Shown piece after piece: positions 36,155-44,833 of a DNA stretch of 64,000 nucleotides; position 1 is the stretch's first letter, and every line of letters starts with the position of its first letter. Below the pieces are notes generated by a model. That model did no database searches. It worked only from the letters and a program-made list of their open reading frames with translations, and had not been told where the DNA came from. The DNA lies in assembly GCA_025352265.1 (NCBI GenBank), contig JANXTS010000041.1:22821-86820 (forward strand), written 5' to 3'. The position numbers and the translations under genes were made by a program. This DNA comes from Variovorax sp. Lineage in GTDB: Bacteria > Pseudomonadota > Gammaproteobacteria > Burkholderiales > Burkholderiaceae_C.

Positions 36155-37801
36155 ATGTCGCCCAATAGCCCCAGTCAGACTGCAGACCCGGACGCTCCCG
36201 AGCCAGTCGTGGAACCCCACCCACCCCGCGTCGGCGCGTTCGACCCGCTGAGTCGGCCGGTGTTCCGCATGCTGTGGAGCACCTGGCTCATCGCCAACGT
36301 CTGCATGTGGATGAACGACGTGGCGGCGGCGTGGATGATGACCACCTTGACGACGACGCCGATCTGGGTGGCGCTGGTGCAGTCGGCCTCGACCTTGCCG
36401 GTGTTCCTGCTCGGCCTTCCGAGCGGTGCCCTGGCCGACATCCTCGACCGCCGGCGCTGGCTCATCGCCACGCAGTTCTGGCTGGCGGGAACCGCGGTCG
36501 TGTTGTGCGCAGCCAGCGTGCTCGACCTCATCAACGCCCCGCTGTTGCTGGCGCTCACCTTCGCCAACGGCATCGGCCTCGCGATGCGCTGGCCGGTGTT
36601 CGCGGCCATCGTGCCGGAGCTGGTGCCGCGCACCCAGCTGCCGGCGGCGCTCGGGCTCAATGGCATTGCGATGAACGCATCGCGCATCATCGGCCCGCTG
36701 TTGGCGGGCGCACTCATCGCGAGTGCGGGCAGCGTCTGGGTGTTCGGGCTCAATGCGGTGCTGTCAGTGGCTTCAGGCTTCGTCGTGATGCGCTGGCGGC
36801 GCGAGCACACACCGAGCCCGCTGGGCCGCGAAAAGCTCATCGGTGCGATGCGCGTCGGTGTGCAGTTCGTGCGGCAATCGCAGCGCATGCGTGCGGTGCT
36901 CGTGCGCATCTCGATCTTCTTTCTGCATTCGACCGCGCTGCTCGCACTGCTGCCTTTGCTGGCGCGCGGCCTGCACGGCGGCGATGCCGGCACCTTCACG
37001 CTGCTGCTTGCTTCGATGGGTGCGGGTGCGATCGTCGTGGTGCTGTTCTTGCCGCGGCTGCGCCAAGCTTTCGACCGCGATCAGCTCGTGTTGCGCGGCA
37101 CGCTCATCCAGTCGGCCGCGACTGCGGTGATGGCCTATGCGCCCAGCACCTGGGTCGCGGTGCCGGCGATGTTCTTCGCCGGGGCCGCCTGGATCACCGT
37201 GGCCAATTCACTCTCGGTATCGGCCCAGCTCGCGTTGCCCGACTGGGTGCGAGCCCGCGGCATGTCGATGTACCAGATGGCGATCATGGGTGCGACCGCG
37301 TTCGGTGCCGCGGTATGGGGCCAGATCGCAACCGTCGGCACGTTGCAGACCGCGTTGCTGATCGGCGCCGTCAGCGGCATCCTGATGATGGGCCTGGCGC
37401 TGCGCTACGTGGTCGATGACGCCAGCAGCGACGCAGACGACGACCTGAGCCCAGCACGCGAAGGTTGGGCGCAGGCGCCCGCGCACCCGGCACCTGGCGA
37501 GGGCCGCGTCGTCATCACGGTCCAATACATCATCGAGCCGGCACGCGCCGCAGCTTTTCATCTGGTGATGCAGCAGACCCGCCGCACGCGGCTGGCCGAA
37601 GGCGCGATCGGCTGGGAGCTGCTCAACGACATTCGGGAGCCCGAGCGCTATGTCGAGGAGATCGTCGACGCCTCGTGGACGGAGCATCTGCGGCGCTTCA
37701 ACCGGGCGACCGCCGCAGACCTGGCGCTGCGCGAACGCCGGCTCGCGTTTCATCTGGGCGAAGACCCGCCGGTAGTGACGCGCTACGTAGTCAAGCGCTG
37801 A
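36155..37801 (+). CDS. MFS_3 (EntS-type) exporter with C-terminal soluble domain
   Basis: 548 residues. The first 410 or so are a 12-TM major-facilitator of the transmembrane-secretion-effector group: LWSTWLIANVCMWMNDVAAA, TTTPIWVALVQSASTLPVFL, GLPSGALADILDRRRWLIAT, and IMGATAFGAAVWGQIATVGT. An acidic linker (DDASSDADDDLSPAREG) leads to about 100 soluble residues (VVITVQYIIEPARAAAFHLV, then WELLNDIREPERYVEEIVDA and SWTEHLRRFNRATAADLALR) that look like an antibiotic-biosynthesis-monooxygenase-like fold. Such fusions are known in this family, but the cargo is not known. GACAAT eight bases before the start may be a -10. Confidence 0.88.
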   Translation: MSPNSPSQTADPDAPEPVVEPHPPRVGAFDPLSRPVFRMLWSTWLIANVCMWMNDVAAAWMMTTLTTTPIWVALVQSASTLPVFLLGLPSGALADILDRRRWLIATQFWLAGTAVVLCAASVLDLINAPLLLALTFANGIGLAMRWPVFAAIVPELVPRTQLPAALGLNGIAMNASRIIGPLLAGALIASAGSVWVFGLNAVLSVASGFVVMRWRREHTPSPLGREKLIGAMRVGVQFVRQSQRMRAVLVRISIFFLHSTALLALLPLLARGLHGGDAGTFTLLLASMGAGAIVVVLFLPRLRQAFDRDQLVLRGTLIQSAATAVMAYAPSTWVAVPAMFFAGAAWITVANSLSVSAQLALPDWVRARGMSMYQMAIMGATAFGAAVWGQIATVGTLQTALLIGAVSGILMMGLALRYVVDDASSDADDDLSPAREGWAQAPAHPAPGEGRVVITVQYIIEPARAAAFHLVMQQTRRTRLAEGAIGWELLNDIREPERYVEEIVDASWTEHLRRFNRATAADLALRERRLAFHLGEDPPVVTRYVVKR

Positions 37802-37813
37802 TCGCGCACTGCG

Positions 37814-38725
37814 TCAGGGCTTCTTCTTGGGCAACTCGATGCCCGGAAATATCTTGATCACCGCGCTGTCATCTTCCTTGGCGAAGCCAGCGGTCGATGC
37901 CTGCATGAACATCTGGTGCGCAGTGCTCGAAAGCGGCAACGGAAACTTGGTCGCGCGAGCCATGTCGAGCACGATGCCGAGGTCCTTTACGAAGATGTCG
38001 ACCGTTGACAACGGCGTGTAGTCGGCGGCCAGCACGTGGGCCATGCGGTTCTCGAACATCCAGCTGTTGCCGGCGCTGTGCGTGATGACTTCGTACAGCG
38101 CTGCAGCGTCGACGCCCTCGCGCAGACCCAACGCCATTGCCTCGGCGGCCGCCGCAATGTGCACGCCGGCCAGCAGTTGATTGATGACCTTGACCTTGCT
38201 GCCAGCGCCGGCCTTGTCGCCGAGGCGGTAGACCTTGGCGGCCATCGCCTCCAGCACTTCACCAACTTTGGCATAGGCCTCGGGCGTCGCGGCCGTCATC
38301 ATCGTCATCTCGCCGCTGGCGGCTCGCGCTGCACCACCGGAAATTGGCGCGTCTATGTAGAGCAGGCTCAAGGCCGCCAGCCGAGCCTCGAAGGCGATCG
38401 ACACGTTTGGATCGACGGTGGAACACATCACGAACACGCTGCCGGGCTTCATCGTGGACGCAACGCCGCCGGTGCCGTTGTTTGCGACGTCACCGAACAG
38501 CACACTCTCGGTCTGCGCCGCGTTGACGACCACCGACACCACCACGTCGCACTGCGCGCCCAGCTCGGCCAACGATGCGCAGGCCGCTCCGCCGTCTTTC
38601 ACAAAAGCATCGGCGACCTCCTTGCGCACATCGAACACGCGCAAGTCGAAGCCCTTGCGGCGCAATGACTGCGCCATGCCGCCGCCCATGGCGCCGAGGC
38701 CGATCAACCCAATCGTCAGAGTCAT
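37814..38725 (-). CDS. ltnD: Beta-hydroxyacid dehydrogenase, probably L-threonate dehydrogenase
   Basis: 303 residues from the ATG at 38725 (AGGAG nine bases upstream; the longer open frame runs through a hexamer repeat and is not credible). NAD-binding GLIGLGAMGGGMAQSLRRKG, VFVMCSTVDPNVSIAFEARL, substrate loop DAPISGGAARAASGEMTMM, and the catalytic-lysine region GAGSKVKVINQLLAGVHIAA. The NQLLAGVHIAAAAEAMAL stretch fits the LtnD branch rather than 3-hydroxyisobutyrate dehydrogenase. No other threonate genes are beside it, so the substrate is uncertain. Confidence 0.85.
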   Translation of the reverse strand: MTLTIGLIGLGAMGGGMAQSLRRKGFDLRVFDVRKEVADAFVKDGGAACASLAELGAQCDVVVSVVVNAAQTESVLFGDVANNGTGGVASTMKPGSVFVMCSTVDPNVSIAFEARLAALSLLYIDAPISGGAARAASGEMTMMTAATPEAYAKVGEVLEAMAAKVYRLGDKAGAGSKVKVINQLLAGVHIAAAAEAMALGLREGVDAAALYEVITHSAGNSWMFENRMAHVLAADYTPLSTVDIFVKDLGIVLDMARATKFPLPLSSTAHQMFMQASTAGFAKEDDSAVIKIFPGIELPKKKP

Positions 38726-38750
38726 CCTGTCATCTCCTTTTGTTGTCTGG

Positions 38751-38780
38751 TTCAAGTTCGAGTTCAAGTTCAAGTTCAGG
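38751..38780. repeat. Hexamer microsatellite, five imperfect units
   Basis: TTCAAG, TTCGAG, TTCAAG, TTCAAG, TTCAGG in a row. It lies between the start region of the dehydrogenase gene and the stop codon of the hybrid kinase gene; that stop (reverse-strand TGA, 38776-38778) is inside the last unit. Slippage here could extend or alter the kinase C-terminus. Confidence 0.75.
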
Positions 38781-40902
38781 CCAGCAGTTTCTGCAGCTCG
38801 AGATCGACCCGCGTCGATTCACGGTCGAGCACGTTTACGCAGTAAAGCACCTCGATCCATTCCTGTGCGCGCACTGCGGCTTCCAGATGGCGTGAAGCCT
38901 GTGCCGCGCCAACCGCGAAGATGGCCGAAAAGGCGCCTTTGAGCGCGTGAACGTGCTGCAGCAGGACTGGCACATCACGCGCTATCGAGGCCGTGCGAAT
39001 TGCGCGGCGCCGCAGCGCGATATCTTCGCGCATCACGCCAGCGAGTTCACGCACCGACGCCATGTCGTTGCCCATCGTCTGCATCAGTTGCGCAAGGTCG
39101 AGCGCCGCTCCGGCCTTGGGCGGAAAAGCCGGCACCGCTGGCGCCTGCCTGCTTGAGTAGGCGCTCAGGTCAAAGTCGAGTTCAGGCACGAGCACTTCGG
39201 GCACTTCGCTCGACGCGCGCATCGACGACTGCATTGCCTCGGCCAGCCGCGCAGGCGACACGGGCTTAGAGACATAGCCGTCCATGCCCGCGGCAAGGCA
39301 GCGCTCGCGATCACCGGCCATCGCATGCGCGGTGAGCGCGATGATGGGCGTGCGCAGACGGCCAGGCATCACTGCCTCGCGCGCGCGAATTTGCGCGGTT
39401 GCATCGAAGCCGCTCATGACCGGCATCTGCACGTCCATCAGCACCAGGTCGAAGCGCTGCCGCTGCCACGCGCTCACGGCTTCTTCGCCGTTACGCACGA
39501 CCACGAAGGTGCACCCCATGCCGCCCAACAGCCTGCGCATCAACAACTCGTTGACAGCATGGTCTTCAGCCAGCAGCACGTTCAAGCCGTGCACTGTCAA
39601 CATGTCGAGCGGGGCCGGTTCCGACAGCGCGCTGAAGTCGTCGCTGGCTTCGTCGAACACAGCGGTGAAACTGAAGGTACTGCCCTTGTGCGACTGACTC
39701 GTGACCCAGATCTTGCCCTCCATCATGTTCACCAGCCGGGCGCAAATCGCCAGGCCCAGGCCGGTGCCGCCGTGTCGCCGCGTGGTCGATGCATCGGCCT
39801 GCGTAAAGGCCTCGAAAATCTGCAGCTGCTTGTCCTCCGGGATGCCGATGCCGGTATCGCGCACCGAGAACAGCAGCCGCTGCCGACGCGGCGGCACATC
39901 GTCCTGGTCATCGTCGACAGCCAGCGTGACAAGAATACTGCCGCGTTCGGTGAACTTGATGGCGTTCGAAATCAGGTTCGACATCACCTGGCGCAGCCGT
40001 CCGGGGTCGCCCACGATGACGGGCGGCACATCGGGCGCGATGTCGATGGCGACGCTCACGCCCTTGCTCTCGGCAGCCGGTACGTGCATCGCGACCACGT
40101 CGTTGGTCCAGCGCTCGACATCGAACCGGATCTGCTCGAAGACCAGTTTGCCCGCCTCGATCTTCGACAGGTCGAGAACGTCGTTCAGCAAACCCAGCAA
40201 GGCGGTCGCAGAGCTGTCGACCAGTTGCAGATAGCGCCGCTGCTCAGTGTCTAGCTTCGACTGGTGCAACAGCCGGGTGAGCCCGAGGATGGCGTTGAGC
40301 GGCGTGCGCACCTCGTGACTCATGTTCGCCAAAAATTCACCTTTGACGCGGTTGCTCTCTTCGGCCTCGGCGCGCGCCTTGTCGATTTCGGCCAGCATCT
40401 CGCGGCGCGCCGTAATGTCGCGGTTGTAGCCGGTGAGCTTCAGCGGGTCACCGGCAGCATCGCGCTCGGTGATCATGCCGATGCTCTCGATCCAGATCCA
40501 CCCTGCCGCTGCGGCCACGCGGTGCTCCACTGCGTAACGATCGTTGCTGCCGCTGAGGGCAGCTTCGAACGCGGCGCGCACCGCCTGCACATCCTCGGGG
40601 TGCACTCGCGACAGCAGTTCACGCAAATCCCAAAGACTGTCGGGCGCGGCATCGCCGATCATCTCGTCCCAGCGGGTGCTGAGAAAAATGCGGCCGCTCG
40701 GTACATCCCACTCCCACTGCGCGACCCGCGCCGCATCGGTGACCAGCATGTGCCGCCGAGCAGACACCAGCGTCTTGTGTGCGGCTTCGATTTCTTCGGC
40801 CTGGCGCTGCGTCAACGCCGCTAGCGCACCGCGCTCTTCGGACAGCCGCGCGATGCGGGCCAGGGCATCTTGCAGGGCGTTGTGGTGCTCAGCATTTGTC
40901 AT
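38776..40902 (-). CDS. Soluble hybrid sensor histidine kinase (PAS-HisKA-HATPase-REC-Hpt)
   Basis: 708 residues with no transmembrane segment. Residues 1-50 form a coiled coil; 55-165 a PAS domain with PAC (AQWEWDVPSG to LTGYNRDITAR); HisKA at about 180-250 with His196 in LANMSHEVRTPLNAIL; HATPase at 300-415 (NAIKFTERGSILV, DTGIGIPEDKQ, GGTGLGLAICARLV); REC at 440-555 with Asp490 in DLVLMDVQMP; Hpt at about 610-700 with His652 in HVHALKGAFSAIFA. This is a complete phosphorelay chain. It is divergent from the REC-GGDEF gene, its probable partner. The signal is unknown and must be cytoplasmic. Confidence 0.93.
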   Translation of the reverse strand: MTNAEHHNALQDALARIARLSEERGALAALTQRQAEEIEAAHKTLVSARRHMLVTDAARVAQWEWDVPSGRIFLSTRWDEMIGDAAPDSLWDLRELLSRVHPEDVQAVRAAFEAALSGSNDRYAVEHRVAAAAGWIWIESIGMITERDAAGDPLKLTGYNRDITARREMLAEIDKARAEAEESNRVKGEFLANMSHEVRTPLNAILGLTRLLHQSKLDTEQRRYLQLVDSSATALLGLLNDVLDLSKIEAGKLVFEQIRFDVERWTNDVVAMHVPAAESKGVSVAIDIAPDVPPVIVGDPGRLRQVMSNLISNAIKFTERGSILVTLAVDDDQDDVPPRRQRLLFSVRDTGIGIPEDKQLQIFEAFTQADASTTRRHGGTGLGLAICARLVNMMEGKIWVTSQSHKGSTFSFTAVFDEASDDFSALSEPAPLDMLTVHGLNVLLAEDHAVNELLMRRLLGGMGCTFVVVRNGEEAVSAWQRQRFDLVLMDVQMPVMSGFDATAQIRAREAVMPGRLRTPIIALTAHAMAGDRERCLAAGMDGYVSKPVSPARLAEAMQSSMRASSEVPEVLVPELDFDLSAYSSRQAPAVPAFPPKAGAALDLAQLMQTMGNDMASVRELAGVMREDIALRRRAIRTASIARDVPVLLQHVHALKGAFSAIFAVGAAQASRHLEAAVRAQEWIEVLYCVNVLDRESTRVDLELQKLLA

Positions 40903-41016
40903 GTCGGGAACGATTGGCAGTGATCAAGGCGTGATAATCAAAACGACCGAATGCTTGGGCAACAAGCCTTCGCTGAATCAATCCACTGCGCCCCGTGGCG
41001 CGTATTCGAGACGAGT

Positions 41017-42027
41017 ATGCACGCGAACGTTGCGCTGAAAATGGAAGACGAGGACACCGAGGCGGAGAGCGTCACGGTGCTGCTCGTCGACGATCAGCCG
41101 GTCATCGGCCTCATTGTTCGCAAGATGCTTTCGAGCGATGCGAACATCGTTTTCCACGAATGCAACGACGCCATCGCAGCCATCGAGCAGGCGCGCGCTT
41201 GCCGTCCCACCGTCATCCTGCAAGACCTCGACATGCCGGGCGCCAACGGACTCGATCTGGTCATGGCTTACCGCTCGATCCCCGAGCTGCGCAACATCCC
41301 GATCATCGTTCTGTCGTCCAACGACGAGCCTGCCATGAAGAAGGCGGCCTTCGCCATCGGTGCCAACGACTACCTGGTGAAGTTGCCCGAACCGATCGAG
41401 CTGATGGCGCGCGTTCGCTACCACTCGCGCTCTTACATGGCGCTGCTGCAGCGCGACAACGCCTACCGCGCCTTGCACGAGAGCCAGACGAAGCTGCGGC
41501 AAAGCAACATGGAGCTGCAGCGCCTGACCAATTCCGATGGCCTGACCGGCTTGGCGAACCGTCGCTACTTCGACACGCACATCGCGCGGGCGTGGACCAC
41601 GTCTCGACAAGACGCCTCCGTGCTGTCGCTGCTGATGATCGATGTTGACTACTTCAAGCTCTATAACGATACGTTCGGCCATCTTGCAGGCGACGATGCG
41701 CTGCAACGCGTCGCACGAGCGGTGCAGGCGGCGATGGTCGAGCCCATGAGCCTGGCGGCGCGCTTTGGCGGCGAGGAGTTCGCGGTCGTCCTTCCCCTCA
41801 TCGGTGCCGACGAAGCTTGCGTAGTGGCAGAGCGTGTGCGCCGTAGCGTCGAAGCGTTGAACATTCCACATCCGTCGGTGGCGGGTGTTGGCGTCACGGT
41901 GAGCATCGGGGTCGCGACGATGACCGCCACCGCCGCCACTCGGTCGACCGATCTGATCGCCGCGGCCGATGCCCGGCTGTACTGCGCCAAGTACGACGGA
42001 CGCAATCGGGTCGTAGGCGCGGATTAG
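41017..42027 (+). CDS. REC-GGDEF response regulator, diguanylate cyclase (WspR-like)
   Basis: 336 residues from the ATG at 41017 (GACGAG upstream); an ATG at 40951 in frame is possible. REC domain at about 20-145: VTVLLVDDQPVIGLIVRKML, DLDMPGANGLDLVMAYRS with phosphoacceptor Asp70, and a lysine in NDYLVKLPEP. A short coiled linker leads to GGDEF: DGLTGLANRRYFD, LMIDVDYFKLYNDTFGHLAG and AARFGGEEFAVVLP (GGEEF at 251-255, an active signature). The inhibitory RxxD that should lie just upstream reads EPMS, so product inhibition is probably absent. It makes c-di-GMP, most likely when phosphorylated by the divergent kinase, directly upstream of the cellulose operon. Confidence 0.92.
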   Translation: MHANVALKMEDEDTEAESVTVLLVDDQPVIGLIVRKMLSSDANIVFHECNDAIAAIEQARACRPTVILQDLDMPGANGLDLVMAYRSIPELRNIPIIVLSSNDEPAMKKAAFAIGANDYLVKLPEPIELMARVRYHSRSYMALLQRDNAYRALHESQTKLRQSNMELQRLTNSDGLTGLANRRYFDTHIARAWTTSRQDASVLSLLMIDVDYFKLYNDTFGHLAGDDALQRVARAVQAAMVEPMSLAARFGGEEFAVVLPLIGADEACVVAERVRRSVEALNIPHPSVAGVGVTVSIGVATMTATAATRSTDLIAAADARLYCAKYDGRNRVVGAD

Positions 42028-42378
42028 CGCTCGCTGCATTTGTTCGCAATCGCACATATGCAACAGCAAGGCGTTGCGCGAGCGGTCTGCATTGTCAACA
42101 AGAAGGCCGTCCGCGAGAATGAATCTCTCAAATTCATTCATGATTTCCAACGAATCACTCCGGAATTACTACGAACGTTCTACTTGTTCGGTTCAGTACC
42201 TTAAATTTATCCGGTCGTTCGCTGCCGAGCCGAGCGACAGACTTTCCGCATCCGGCACATGGATCCTCGGCCAGCGCATGCCGACCGGCTTGCGGGATCC
42301 TGCCCAGGCACTGACAGCCACTGCACCGCCCGCAGCCGCGTTGCCGCAAATGCTTCTGCGCCGCAGCGGCTTTCCATC
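42028..42378. other. Gene-free gap upstream of the cellulose operon
   Basis: This 351-base stretch between the cyclase gene and the first bcs gene has no credible gene. It includes an AT-rich patch at about 42115-42215, unusual for this window, with an inverted repeat and weak promoter-like hexamers (TTGTTC near 42184 and TTTATC near 42206). It is the probable control region of bcs. Confidence 0.6.
42117..42139. promoter_or_regulatory. Perfect inverted repeat upstream of bcs genes
   Basis: GAATGAAT and ATTCATTC, separated by CTCTCAA. Eight-base perfect arms in the AT-rich control region, about 240 bases before the first bcs gene. It may be an operator. It does not resemble the FleQ consensus I know. 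Confidence 0.5.
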
Positions 42379-42600
42379 ATGACGACCGAAAGCGATCCGC
42401 CCGAGGACGTCGCTGGCCTGTTCCGCAAGTTCGGCGGCGATCCGACCACATACAAGGAGTTCGCTCCACGCGACGAGCCCGCCACCAGTGCGGGCGTATC
42501 GCCGCCGACTTCGCCTTCCCCCGTGACCGCGCCGACGCTCGCACCTGCGACTGGGCCCGCGACCCTGCTCGCCCGCCAGCACGACAAGCTCTCTCCGTAG
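42379..42600 (+). CDS. Small BcsR/BcsP-like cellulose synthesis protein
   Basis: 73 residues. The first third, DDP-type sequence reading DPPEDVAGLFRKFGGDPTTY, carries the short D-x-x-x-LF-x-x-FGGD-x-x-x-Y motif that I associate with BcsR and BcsP proteins. The rest is proline, threonine and alanine rich (PPTSPSPVTAPTLAPA) and probably disordered. BcsR-type proteins associate with the BcsA-BcsQ side of the cellulose machinery; here no bcsQ is present. The gene ends 46 bases before bcsA. Assignment is from memory of the family and from position; it might be named bcsP in betaproteobacteria. Confidence 0.6.
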   Translation: MTTESDPPEDVAGLFRKFGGDPTTYKEFAPRDEPATSAGVSPPTSPSPVTAPTLAPATGPATLLARQHDKLSP

Positions 42601-42646
42601 TGCCGTCAAGGCGTGACCTCGCCCCACCACGCAATCCAGATCCTCA

Positions 42647-44833
42647 ATGACACAAGAAACCACGCTGCCACCCGAGCCGCCACCGGCCGAGTCGCTGCTG
42701 CTCAACCATCCGGTGATGCGCGTGGTCGCGTGGATCGCCACCGTCGCAGTGCTGCCCGCAGTCATCATCACGCCGCTGACGCTGCACCAGCAGCTCACGC
42801 TGTCGGTTGTCATCCTGATCGCCGGTCTCGTCGTCAACCGCTTTGCCGGACGCTTCGCCAGCCTGGTGCTGATCTTTCTTTCGGTCGTCGCATCGTCGCG
42901 CTACATGTACTGGCGCGTGACCGAGACGATGACCATGGACAGCGTGCTCCAGATCGTGTTCGGCTCGGGCCTGTTGATGGCGGAGATCTACGCCTTCGTC
43001 GTGCTGTTGCTGGGCTACGTGCAGACGGCCTGGCCGCTGGGTCGCAAGCCGGTGCCGCTGCCGGCCGACACCGCCCAGTGGCCGACCATCGACGTCTTCA
43101 TCCCGACTTACAACGAGCCACTGTCGGTGGTGCGCCCGACGGTGCTGGCCGCGCAAGCCATCGACTGGCCTCGCGACAAGATCAACATCTTCGTGCTGGA
43201 CGACGGGCGTCGTGAAGAGTTTCGCGTGTTCTGCGAGGCGATCGGCGTCGCGCACGTCACCCGCACCGACAACAAGCACGCCAAGGCCGGCAACATCAAC
43301 GCCGCACTGAAGAACACCAGCGGCGAGTTCGTCGCCATCTTCGATTGCGACCACATCCCGACGCGGTCGTTCATGCAAATCGCACTGGGCTGGTTCGGCC
43401 GCGAGCCCAAGCTCGGTATGGTGCAGTTGCCGCACTACTTCTTTTCGCCCGATCCGTTCGAAAAGAACCTCGATACCTTCGGCACGGTGCCCAACGAAGG
43501 CGAGTTGTTCTACGGCCTCATCCAGGACGGCAACGACCTCTGGAACGCGACCTTCTTTTGCGGCTCGTGCGCGGTGTTGCGACGGACCATCTGCGAAGAG
43601 GTCGGCGGTATCGCGGTGGAGACGGTGACCGAAGATGCGCACACCGCGCTCAAGATCCATCGGCGCGGCTACAGCACCGCATACATCGCACTGCCGCAGG
43701 CAGCGGGCCTGGCGACCGAAAGCCTGTCGGGCCATGTCGGGCAACGCATTCGCTGGGCGCGCGGCATGACCCAGATCTTTCGTATCGACAACCCGCTGTT
43801 CGGCAAGGGCCTGAGCTGGGCGCAGCGCCTTTGCTACCTGAACGCGATGCTGCATTTTTTGTACGGGCTGCCGCGCATCATTTACCTGACAGCGCCACTG
43901 GCTTACCTGTTCTTCGGTGCGAGCGTGATTCACGCCTCGGCCTCGTTGATCTTTGCCTACGCGCTGCCGCACGTGTTCCACGCCAACTTCACCAACAGCC
44001 GCGTGCAGGGGCGGTTCAGGTACCTGTTCTGGAACGAGGTGTACGAGGCGGTTCTTGCCTGGTACATCTTCAGGCCGACACTGGTCGCGCTCATCAACCC
44101 AAAGCTGGGCAGCTTCAACGTGACAGCCAAGGGCGGGCTGATCGAGAAGCAATACTTCGACACCGAGATCGCGCGCGCGAGCATGCTGCTCATGGCGATC
44201 AACTTCGCAGGCGTTGCTGCCGGCTTGTGGCGCCTCACGTTCGTCGATGCCGACAACATCGCGACGGTGTGGCTCAACCTGGCGTGGACCGTTTACAACC
44301 TGATGATCCTCGGCGCCTGCGTGGCGGCCGCCAACGAGTCGCGCCAGGTGCGCAGCGCGCATCGCGTCGCGCTCGAAGTGCCGGCCACGCTGTACTTTGC
44401 CGACGGCCGTTCGATGCGCTGCACGACCACCGATTTTTCGACCGGCGGCCTCGCCCTCGATCTGCCGACGCAAGTGCTAGCCGACGATGGGACGCCGTTC
44501 GAAGTCGCGCTCTATCGCGGCAGCACCGAGTACCGCTTTCCGGCCACCGTGCGCTTCAACAGCGGCCAGCGGTTGGGCCTGCGCTTCGACCCCATGACCT
44601 TCGCGCAGGAGCGCGCGCTGGTGCAGTGCACCACCGCCCGTGCCGACATCTGGGTCGCGCGCTGGGGCAACCATCCGCGCATGGCGGCTCACCGCGTCAT
44701 GGCACGCATCGCGCACATCAGCGCCATCGGATTCAAAGACATGTTCGCCCACTTTCTGCATGCCGCAGCCGGCAAGTTCCGCACGCCCGTGCCCACCACG
44801 GCGACTCGGCGCGACGTCAAGGACACGATCTGA
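42647..44833 (+). CDS. bcsA: Cellulose synthase catalytic subunit BcsA (UDP-forming) with PilZ domain
   Basis: 728 residues. Inner-membrane family 2 glycosyltransferase. Four N-terminal hydrophobic segments precede the cytosolic domain with all motifs: FIPTYNEPLSVV, LDDG near 178-181, DCD at about 233-235, TED at about 328-330 and QRIRW at 366-370. More membrane helices follow, then a PilZ domain from about 562: RQVRSAHR (RxxxR) and DFSTGGLAL (DxSxxG), the c-di-GMP site. It polymerises glucose from UDP-glucose and exports the chain, activated by c-di-GMP. Its stop overlaps the bcsB start (TGATG). Confidence 0.97.
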   Translation: MTQETTLPPEPPPAESLLLNHPVMRVVAWIATVAVLPAVIITPLTLHQQLTLSVVILIAGLVVNRFAGRFASLVLIFLSVVASSRYMYWRVTETMTMDSVLQIVFGSGLLMAEIYAFVVLLLGYVQTAWPLGRKPVPLPADTAQWPTIDVFIPTYNEPLSVVRPTVLAAQAIDWPRDKINIFVLDDGRREEFRVFCEAIGVAHVTRTDNKHAKAGNINAALKNTSGEFVAIFDCDHIPTRSFMQIALGWFGREPKLGMVQLPHYFFSPDPFEKNLDTFGTVPNEGELFYGLIQDGNDLWNATFFCGSCAVLRRTICEEVGGIAVETVTEDAHTALKIHRRGYSTAYIALPQAAGLATESLSGHVGQRIRWARGMTQIFRIDNPLFGKGLSWAQRLCYLNAMLHFLYGLPRIIYLTAPLAYLFFGASVIHASASLIFAYALPHVFHANFTNSRVQGRFRYLFWNEVYEAVLAWYIFRPTLVALINPKLGSFNVTAKGGLIEKQYFDTEIARASMLLMAINFAGVAAGLWRLTFVDADNIATVWLNLAWTVYNLMILGACVAAANESRQVRSAHRVALEVPATLYFADGRSMRCTTTDFSTGGLALDLPTQVLADDGTPFEVALYRGSTEYRFPATVRFNSGQRLGLRFDPMTFAQERALVQCTTARADIWVARWGNHPRMAAHRVMARIAHISAIGFKDMFAHFLHAAAGKFRTPVPTTATRRDVKDTI

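Noticed and set aside
43345..44832. Long open frame running through bcsA into bcsB
   Set aside because: It is the bcsB frame read backwards into bcsA; its sequence there is arginine-rich and has no homology, while bcsA is complete in another frame.
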